Below, piece by piece: positions 58,851-64,000 of a stretch of 64,000 nucleotides of DNA. The position numbers were made by a program, and so were the translations under genes. The DNA is from JAICKM01 sp038228295. Lineage in GTDB: Bacteria > Chloroflexota > Chloroflexia > QHBQ01 > JAICKM01. Positions within the stretch are counted from its first letter, which is position 1. Each line of letters starts with the position of its first letter. The notes under the pieces are model-generated. The model was not told where the DNA came from. It saw nothing but the letters and a program-made list of their open reading frames with translations, and searched no databases. The stretch covers positions 1-64,000 of the forward strand of contig JBBRPH010000013.1 in NCBI GenBank assembly GCA_038228295.1, read 5' to 3'.

Positions 58851-59042
58851 GCGATGTCTCCCCTCCGGCGCGAGTGTAGCACGGCGGCGGGCCGACTGTC
58901 AACCGACGACCTAACCCCCGCCCCTACCTCTGTGGGGACGGGGGCAGAACGTAAACTGCCCCGATCCTATCTATTAGGATACCCGTCTCTGCGTGGCCTG
59001 CCCCTTTGGGAAGGGAGGCAGGGGTTGGATCTGTTGCGGCGG

Positions 59043-59072
59043 TTGGCAAAAAGCGCAACGGTGTACTATAAT
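59043..59072 (+). promoter_or_regulatory. Promoter of the WecG/TagA-NlpC gene set
   Basis: TTGGCA (59043-59048) and TATAAT (59067-59072) are 18 bases apart, about 38 bases before the start codon. Confidence 0.65.
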
Positions 59073-59109
59073 TGCCGGAGTAGTGACTAGGAAAGGGTTT
59101 AGCCAACCG

Positions 59110-59961
59110 ATGCCAAGCCATGCGCCCACCACAACCGCACAAACCACGCCGGCGCAGCCGCCCACCCGCCGCCGGCGGCTCAACATACTGGGCGTGCGCG
59201 TGGACAATAGCCCATTGGAGGAGTCGGTGACCCATTGCGCGCGGCTGTTGCGCTTGCCGCCGGGCGGCGCGGGCGGGCGGCTGCATCAAGTGGCGACGGT
59301 TAACCCGGAGTTCGTCATGCAGGCCCGGCGCGATGGCGCGTTTCGTGCCGTAATCAATCGCTGCGACTTGGCGACACCGGACGGGGCGGGCATTATCCTG
59401 GCAGCACGGCTGCTGGGACGGCCGTTGCGGGGGCGCACAACCGGTGTGGCGCTGACCGAGCGACTGGCCGCGCTGGCTGCTGCCGAGGGGCACCGGCTGT
59501 TTTTGTTGGGAGCCGCGCCGGGCGTGGCCGCCGAAGCTGAGCGCATCTGGACCACACGTTATCCCGGCTTGCCTGTTGCCGGCGTGTATCCGGGTTCGCC
59601 TGCTGAGAACGAGCAAGAGGAGATCACAGCCCGCGTCACGGCGACGGGAGCCGACTTGCTTTTTGTGGCGTTCGGCGCACCCGCGCAAGACCTGTGGATC
59701 GCACGCAACGCCGCTGCGCTGCCGACGGTGCGCTTGGCGTTGGGTGTAGGTGGTGTGTTTGACTATCTGACCGGGCGGGTGCCGCTGGCCCCGCCGCGCT
59801 GGCGGCAATGGGGCCTAGAATGGCTCTACCGCCTCTACCACCAGCCCTGGCGCTGGCGACGGATGCTGGCCTTGCCTGCGTTCGTCCTGGCCGTGCTGGG
59901 CCAACGGTACGGAGTTCCGCGATCTGCGGGTGATTACCGACGACCGACAACTGACGATTGA
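59110..59961 (+). CDS. WecG/TagA/CpsF-family glycosyltransferase
   Basis: 283 residues from the ATG at 59110, after a promoter at 59043. After a 30-residue Thr/Pro/Arg-rich leader the family core begins RLNILGVRVDNSPLEESV. VATVNPEFVMQARRD, ATPDGAGIILAARLLGRPL (the catalytic TPDG), FLLGAAPGVAAEAE and LLFVAFGAPAQDLWIARN follow in the standard order. These enzymes transfer N-acetylmannosamine-type sugars to a lipid-linked acceptor during teichoic acid, enterobacterial common antigen or capsule synthesis, at the cytoplasmic membrane. The last nine residues and the stop codon are encoded by a heptamer array. Confidence 0.9.
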   Translation: MPSHAPTTTAQTTPAQPPTRRRRLNILGVRVDNSPLEESVTHCARLLRLPPGGAGGRLHQVATVNPEFVMQARRDGAFRAVINRCDLATPDGAGIILAARLLGRPLRGRTTGVALTERLAALAAAEGHRLFLLGAAPGVAAEAERIWTTRYPGLPVAGVYPGSPAENEQEEITARVTATGADLLFVAFGAPAQDLWIARNAAALPTVRLALGVGGVFDYLTGRVPLAPPRWRQWGLEWLYRLYHQPWRWRRMLALPAFVLAVLGQRYGVPRSAGDYRRPTTDD

Positions 59962-59975
59962 CAACCGACAACTAG
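59934..59975 (+). repeat. Tandem heptamer array at a gene end
   Basis: Six units TTACCGA, CGACCGA, CAACTGA, CGATTGA, CAACCGA, CAACTAG. The stop codon at 59959-59961 lies in the fourth. The unit is the same CGACCGA type as before thrS. Confidence 0.88.
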
Positions 59976-59987
59976 AAAAAGGGTACA

Positions 59988-60857
59988 ATGACGGATTTTG
60001 CAAAGGGGTCAGGAGCAGTAGGCATAGTATATGTGTCGCTGGCTGATGTGCGGGCCGCGCCGCACACGGAGGCCGAGCTGGTCAACCAGGTGCTGTTGGG
60101 TACGCCTCTAACGGTACTAGATTCCGCTACGCCGGGCTGGGCGCGCGTGCGGTTGCCGGATTACGAGGGCTGGCTGACGACAGCAGCGATCAGCCTCGGC
60201 GCGTTGCCGGACCCAACGGCGCGGCAGATTTGCGTCGCCGCCCCCAGCACTACCCTGACCGTGCTAGATGCGGACGATGTGCCGACGGGTGAACCGCTGA
60301 CCGTCTACGCCGGCACGCAGCTAACGCTGGCGCCTGACGCGGCCGTGAACGGCATGGAGGGCTGGGTGCTGGTCACGCTGCCTAATGGAGCCGACGCATT
60401 AGCGGACCCGGCAGCGCTAACTCTCGTTGAACCGGATTATTGTGGCTCGGCAGCGGCGGTAATCGCAACGGCGCAAGCATTCTTAGGTGTGCCCTACCTG
60501 TGGGGCGGCCTGACCGAGCGGGGCATTGATTGCTCCGGCCTGACGCAGATCGCCTATCGTGTCCACGGCTACACACTGCCGCGCGATGCCGATCAACAGT
60601 TGCAGTCCCTCACTACCAGCGTCGAAGGTAATACCTGGCAGCCCGGCGATCTCATCTTTTATGGGCACCAACCGGATCAGGTGATCCATGTGATGCTTGC
60701 CCTCGGTGACGGACGGGTGGTCCACGCCAAAGGCGGCGCGCAGGTGCAGGTGCAGAGCATGGACCCGGCCCAGCCCGACTACCACGCGCGCAGCGACGAG
60801 TACCTGGGCGCACGGCGAGTGATCACCGTGTCGGAAGGAGCCGCGCGTGAGCAGTAA
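59988..60857 (+). CDS. NlpC/P60 peptidase, YkfC/DPP-VI-like
   Basis: 289 residues, no clear signal peptide. Two SH3-like domains cover about residues 12-70 (VSLADVRAAPHTEAELVNQV) and 80-150. The NlpC/P60 domain shows YLWGGLTERGIDCSGLTQIA with catalytic Cys182, IHVMLALG with His234 and RVVHAKGG with His246. This layout matches gamma-D-glutamyl-L-diamino-acid endopeptidases that recycle murein peptides in the cytoplasm, with RGIDCSG and the long loop RDADQQLQSLTTSVEG typical. The start is preceded by AAAGGG and a heptamer array. The next gene overlaps its end by 11 bases. Confidence 0.9.
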   Translation: MTDFAKGSGAVGIVYVSLADVRAAPHTEAELVNQVLLGTPLTVLDSATPGWARVRLPDYEGWLTTAAISLGALPDPTARQICVAAPSTTLTVLDADDVPTGEPLTVYAGTQLTLAPDAAVNGMEGWVLVTLPNGADALADPAALTLVEPDYCGSAAAVIATAQAFLGVPYLWGGLTERGIDCSGLTQIAYRVHGYTLPRDADQQLQSLTTSVEGNTWQPGDLIFYGHQPDQVIHVMLALGDGRVVHAKGGAQVQVQSMDPAQPDYHARSDEYLGARRVITVSEGAAREQ

Positions 60858-61491
60858 CGCCCAGCAGCCCGCCGACGCTACCGATGCCGCGCCCTACTAT
60901 TGCGCCAATCACCCTACGGTGCCGACTTTTCTGCGTTGCGCCCGCTGCGACAAACCCATCTGCGCGCGTTGCCGCGTGTCCACCCCCGTCGGCTACCGCT
61001 GCTTTGAGTGCGCCGGGCTGACCGTGCTGCCCACCTACGCCGTCAGCAGCACCTACTACACCCGTGCTGCCCTGTTCGGCTTCGGGGTGGCGACGGCTAT
61101 CGGCCTCCTATGGGCTATTCTGCCCGGCTTTGATTTCTGGGCCGCGCTGAGCCTGGGCCTCGCCGTAGGCGAGGCGGTGGGCGCGGCGACCAACCAGAAG
61201 CGCGGTCCCGGCCTGCAAGCCGTGGGTGTGGCGGCAGTAATCTGGGGTATCCTGGTCAGCCGCCTGGCGCTGGCTGTACTGCTGCGCCAGCCGACGCTTG
61301 CCACCTTTATCTTGGGCATCCCCGGCAATGAGGGCGCGGCGCTGCTCGATGGAGCGGTGATCAGTCAACACCGAGATGTGCCCAGCCTGTTCTTGGCTCT
61401 GCTGGCCCAGCCGGTGCAGGGCACACCGGATGTGGTGGGGCTGCTGTTTCTCTTGCTGGCGGGGGGTCTCGCTTACATTCGGTTGCGCTAA
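60847..61491 (+). CDS. B-box-like zinc-binding membrane protein
   Basis: 214 residues, GTG start overlapping the previous gene by 11 bases with GGAAGGAG upstream. Residues 18-60 hold a B-box-type zinc finger: CANHP, LRCARCDKPICARCRV and YRCFECAG give alternating Cys/His pairs. Four or so transmembrane helices follow (FGFGVATAIGLLWAILPGF, LQAVGVAAVIWGILVSR, LFLALLAQPV, LLFLLLAGGLAYIR). Zinc-finger-plus-membrane proteins of this kind often carry a rhomboid domain, but no rhomboid catalytic Ser/His is seen. Probably translated together with the NlpC/P60 gene; function unknown. Confidence 0.75.
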   Translation: MSSNAQQPADATDAAPYYCANHPTVPTFLRCARCDKPICARCRVSTPVGYRCFECAGLTVLPTYAVSSTYYTRAALFGFGVATAIGLLWAILPGFDFWAALSLGLAVGEAVGAATNQKRGPGLQAVGVAAVIWGILVSRLALAVLLRQPTLATFILGIPGNEGAALLDGAVISQHRDVPSLFLALLAQPVQGTPDVVGLLFLLLAGGLAYIRLR

Positions 61492-61494
61492 CTG

Positions 61495-62493
61495 ATGGCC
61501 CATCTGCGCGACCTGCTGCCCCGCTTCCACGGCAAACGTATCGTTGTGCTGGGCGACCTGTTCCTTGACGAATACATCCTCGGCACGGCCAGCCGGGTGT
61601 CGCGCGAAGCCCCGGTGCTGGTGTTGGAGTTTGCCCGGCGTGTGGTTCTGCCCGGCGGCGGCACCGCCCCTGCCTGCAACATCCAGGCGCTGGGGGGGCA
61701 AGCCGTGCAGGTCGGCGTGATCGGAGCAGATACGACAGGCGACGAGCTACGGGCGGCGCTAGCCGAACGCGGCGTAAATACTGCCGGCTTGGTCATAGAC
61801 CCCAGCCGGCCCACCATCCTCAAGTCGCGCATCATGGCCGAAGGACCGGCGCGTCTGCAACAGCAAATCGCCCGCGTGGATACGATTGACCGCCGCCCGG
61901 TGGCAGGCGCGGTAGAGGCCGCAATCATCGCCACCCTCGAACGCGAACTGCCGCAAGCCGACGCGCTGCTGATCAGCGATTATCGCAGCGGCACGCTCAC
62001 GCCCGCCGTGGTCAGCGCGGCCCGGCGCCTGGCCGGCGCGCTGGGCCTACTGACTACAGTAGACGCCCAAGGCGACTTCGCGAAGTTCGCCGGAGTGACG
62101 ATCTTCCGCTGCAACGATCGGGAAGCCGAGGCCGCACTGGGCACCCCGTTACGGCTGGAAGCCGATTTCCCACCGGGCCTGCGCCGCCTGCGCGCCGAAC
62201 TGGGAACACAGGGCGTGGTCGTTACACGCGGCGGCGACGGTGTATCTATTCTTGACGCAAGTGACACCTACCATCATATTCCCGTGACCAACACCGCCGA
62301 GGTATTCGACGTAACCGGCGCGGGCGACACGGTGATCGCCGTCCTCACCTTGGCCCTCACCGCCGGCGCCGATTTGCTTGATGCCGCCCGCCTCGCCAAC
62401 TATGGTGCAGGCATCGTCGTGCAAAAAGTGGGCAACGCCACCCTGCGCCCCACCGAACTGGCCGCCCGTCTGGCTAGCGTAGACGAGTGTTGA
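61495..62493 (+). CDS. PfkB-family sugar kinase, HldE/RfaE domain-I type
   Basis: 332 residues, beginning three bases after the preceding stop codon. LGDLFLDEYILGTASRVSRE is the typical start of D-glycero-beta-D-manno-heptose-7-phosphate kinase (HldE domain I). PGGGTAPACNIQALGG follows, and the PfkB signature NTAEVFDVTGAGDTVIAVLT has the catalytic Asp. The adenylyltransferase domain of bifunctional HldE is absent. It would phosphorylate a sugar phosphate for nucleotide-activated sugar synthesis, fitting the nucleotidyltransferase gene downstream. Specificity for heptose is inferred from the N-terminal motif. Confidence 0.85.
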   Translation: MAHLRDLLPRFHGKRIVVLGDLFLDEYILGTASRVSREAPVLVLEFARRVVLPGGGTAPACNIQALGGQAVQVGVIGADTTGDELRAALAERGVNTAGLVIDPSRPTILKSRIMAEGPARLQQQIARVDTIDRRPVAGAVEAAIIATLERELPQADALLISDYRSGTLTPAVVSAARRLAGALGLLTTVDAQGDFAKFAGVTIFRCNDREAEAALGTPLRLEADFPPGLRRLRAELGTQGVVVTRGGDGVSILDASDTYHHIPVTNTAEVFDVTGAGDTVIAVLTLALTAGADLLDAARLANYGAGIVVQKVGNATLRPTELAARLASVDEC

Positions 62494-62742
62494 GTTCTGA
62501 GTTCTGAGTTAAAGAACCGAATGTTGTCGGGCAGGCACTGCCGCACAACAATGCGCCGGGTTGCGGGATTGTAAGTGGGGCAGAGGACGCGCTAAGCCCA
62601 ACGGGACACTGCGAGGGCAATATTGCGATAAGGGCAAGCATAGCGGGGCGGAGTCCCCTCCCACCGGGGCCAAGCTGTGCTAGATGCCGACTTGGTGAAT
62701 AAAGGGAGTAGCTATTACGCATTACGCAAGGAGGCGCAAACC
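62494..62742 (+). other. Gene-free spacer with a short heptamer array
   Basis: At its left end GAGTTCT, GAGTTCT, GAGTTAA (62492-62512) overlap the kinase stop codon. The remainder shows no gene, strong hairpin or clear promoter. The ORF of the next gene extends back to 62677, but its ribosome binding site places the start at 62743. Confidence 0.55.
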
Positions 62743-63771
62743 ATGCAAATCATCATCCCCGCCGGGGGGTTGGGCACGCGGATGCGACCCCATACCTATA
62801 GCAAGCCCAAACCGCTCGTCTCGGTCGGCGGGTTGCCGTCTATCGCCCATATTCTGGATGCCCTCAGCGTGCTGCCGATCAGCAAGATCGTGTTGATCAC
62901 CGGGCGTAACGGCGAGATGCTATTGGATTATGTCAAGAACCGCTACCCCATCCCCACTATGGCAATTGAACAGAAAGTCATGCGCGGGCAATCCGATGCC
63001 GTACTGCTGGTCGAAGGTGAGATTAATCGCGACGAGGACCTGTTCGTGGTCTTTTCCGATACGCTGTTCGAGGCCGACCTGAGCAGCATCCAACGGCTGG
63101 GCGCGGACACCGACGGGGCGGCGTTTGTCATGGCGGTGCCTGACCCCAGCCGCTTCGGTATCGCAGTCAGCGATGGAGACGGCTTCATTACACAGATGGT
63201 CGAAAAGCCGCAGCAGCCGATTTCGCATGATGCGGTGGTCGGCCTCTACTACTTTAAGCACGCGGGCCCGCTCTACGACGCAATCCATGAGCAGATCGAA
63301 CGCGGCATTATGCTTAAAAACGAGTATTTCCTGGCCGATGCCATCGGGCTAATGGTGGCGGCCGGCGCGCGCATGAAGGTGCTGCCGATCACCGCCTGGG
63401 AAGACACCGGCACGCGCGACGCGATTTTGCACGCCAACCGCTACTTGCTACGCAAAGCCGGCGGTCCACCCGAACCCTATATGCAGGGCAGCAGCATCAT
63501 TGTACCGCCGGTCGCGCTCGGCCCTGGCGTGACGCTCGAACATAGCGTTATCGGACCGTTCGTTAGCGTCGGCCCCGGCACCACGATCACTGACTCGGTG
63601 GTGCGCGACAGCATTATCGGCGAAAAGGCCCGACTGCGCGCCGCCGTCCTCACCGGCAGCCTAGTCGGCGACCGCGCCACCGTCGAGGGCGCCTACCAGC
63701 GTGTCAACATCGGCGACGACAGCACGCTCGGTGCCGACCTGAGCGGCGCGATTGACGAGACGTTCAAGTAG
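62743..63771 (+). CDS. Sugar-phosphate nucleotidyltransferase with left-handed helix C-terminus
   Basis: 342 residues from the ATG at 62743, with AAGGAGG upstream. The N-terminal catalytic domain has the activated-sugar motif IIPAGGLGTRMRPHTYSKPK (Gly-rich loop and Lys), VVFSDTLFEADL, and VEKPQQPISHDAV. The C-terminal part from about residue 250 is a left-handed beta-helix of hexapeptide-like repeats (VTLEHSVIGPFVSVGPGTTI). Such enzymes form dTDP-glucose, GDP-mannose or related nucleotide sugars. With the PfkB kinase upstream it probably activates a surface sugar. A heptamer-rich spacer follows. Confidence 0.88.
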   Translation: MQIIIPAGGLGTRMRPHTYSKPKPLVSVGGLPSIAHILDALSVLPISKIVLITGRNGEMLLDYVKNRYPIPTMAIEQKVMRGQSDAVLLVEGEINRDEDLFVVFSDTLFEADLSSIQRLGADTDGAAFVMAVPDPSRFGIAVSDGDGFITQMVEKPQQPISHDAVVGLYYFKHAGPLYDAIHEQIERGIMLKNEYFLADAIGLMVAAGARMKVLPITAWEDTGTRDAILHANRYLLRKAGGPPEPYMQGSSIIVPPVALGPGVTLEHSVIGPFVSVGPGTTITDSVVRDSIIGEKARLRAAVLTGSLVGDRATVEGAYQRVNIGDDSTLGADLSGAIDETFK

Positions 63772-63773
63772 CG

Positions 63774-63856
63774 AGTGGAAAGTCGAAAGCGGGAATCGAA
63801 AGCTGAACCCCTTTTCAGACTTTTCACTTTCCACTTTCCACTTTTCCACTTTTTAC
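63774..63856. repeat. Heptamer arrays before prmA
   Basis: AGTGGAA, AGTCGAA, AGCGGGA, ATCGAAA run first. A second array on the other strand sense, TTTTCAC, TTTCCAC, TTTCCAC, an eight-base unit and TTTTTAC, runs from 63821. The two halves are partly complementary and could form a stem. Confidence 0.75.
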
Positions 63857-63877
63857 TGACGGCACGGGAGCAGCAGG

Positions 63878-64000
63878 ATGGATTGGATCGAACTGGCGGT
63901 GGATGTGGACCGCGAGGCGGTGGAGGCGGTCAGCGAACTGTTCGCCGAGTACGGCTACAATGGCGGCGTGGTGGTCGAAGAAGCCATTGTGCCGCAGCCC
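63878..64000 (+). CDS. prmA: Ribosomal protein L11 methyltransferase, N-terminal fragment
   Basis: The first 41 codons of a gene running off the right edge. MDWIELAVDVDREAVEAV and SELFAEYGYNGGVVVEEAI are the conserved start of PrmA, the enzyme that trimethylates ribosomal protein L11. The SAM-binding domain lies outside the window. GGGAGCAGCAGG precedes the ATG at 63878. The fragment is short, so related proteins of the family are not excluded. Confidence 0.75.
   Translation, partial: MDWIELAVDVDREAVEAVSELFAEYGYNGGVVVEEAIVPQP

Overview
The window looks like a chromosomal segment of a member of the phylum Chloroflexota. It is GC-rich and most genes are typical bacterial housekeeping or envelope genes. 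Several protein styles common in that phylum occur together: an XRE-NB-ARC-TPR regulator, a MalT-like ATPase fused to a SARP/BTAD activator, Thr/Pro 'TNTP' linkers, paired 'FP-TG...GGLxQQGYP' repeats in front of a protease, WD40 proteins and a Uma2 nuclease. Intergenic tandem heptamers are frequent. The phylum assignment is inference from gene style; I cannot place it more finely. No rRNA, tRNA, CRISPR array or transposase was recognised.

Layout. 1-12.3 kb: the start of comM, a secreted SGNH hydrolase, secreted proteins of unknown function, an XRE-STAND regulator, a TetR-MFS efflux pair and an O-methyltransferase. 12.4-16.1 kb: parA-parB, a TPR membrane protein and an alpha/beta hydrolase. 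16.1-21 kb (minus): a methyltransferase, then a pyrimidine operon (unknown gene, pyrD, pyrF-pyrE fusion) behind a leader with two intrinsic terminators. 21-26.5 kb: an M14 carboxypeptidase, a DoxX-like protein, a structured RNA leader plus terminator before cysK, and a lone receiver protein. 26.6-29.9 kb: a Wzm/Wzt-type polysaccharide exporter whose permease carries a complete seven-bladed WD40 propeller between two transmembrane helices. 29.9-33.2 kb: a SARP-STAND activator whose promoter and first codons are duplicated upstream of a small secreted protein. 33.2-35.5 kb: an AT-richer patch with a putative secreted amidase. 35.4-39.7 kb: a nurA-hicAB-orf-herA operon with a frameshifted hicA. 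39.8-44.7 kb: envelope/lipid, zincin, glycosyltransferase and M20 peptidase genes. 45-49 kb: an S41 protease and a membrane-anchored double WD40 propeller. 49-52.5 kb: a strong promoter, a T-box leader, a Uma2 nuclease and thrS. 52.5-64 kb: NlpC/P60 peptidases, a CPBP protease, membrane proteins, tmk, a WecG/TagA-type transferase, a PfkB sugar kinase, a sugar nucleotidyltransferase and the start of prmA.

Two themes link the window. The first is building and remodelling the envelope: polysaccharide export, three glycan/sugar enzymes, two NlpC/P60 hydrolases, several secreted hydrolases. The second is RNA-level control of biosynthetic genes: a T-box on thrS, a probable riboswitch or attenuator on cysK and an attenuator-like leader on the pyr genes. 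Heptamer arrays sit in at least eleven places. They are placed at gene ends, supply stop codons and terminal residues of several genes, and lie inside one membrane protein gene.
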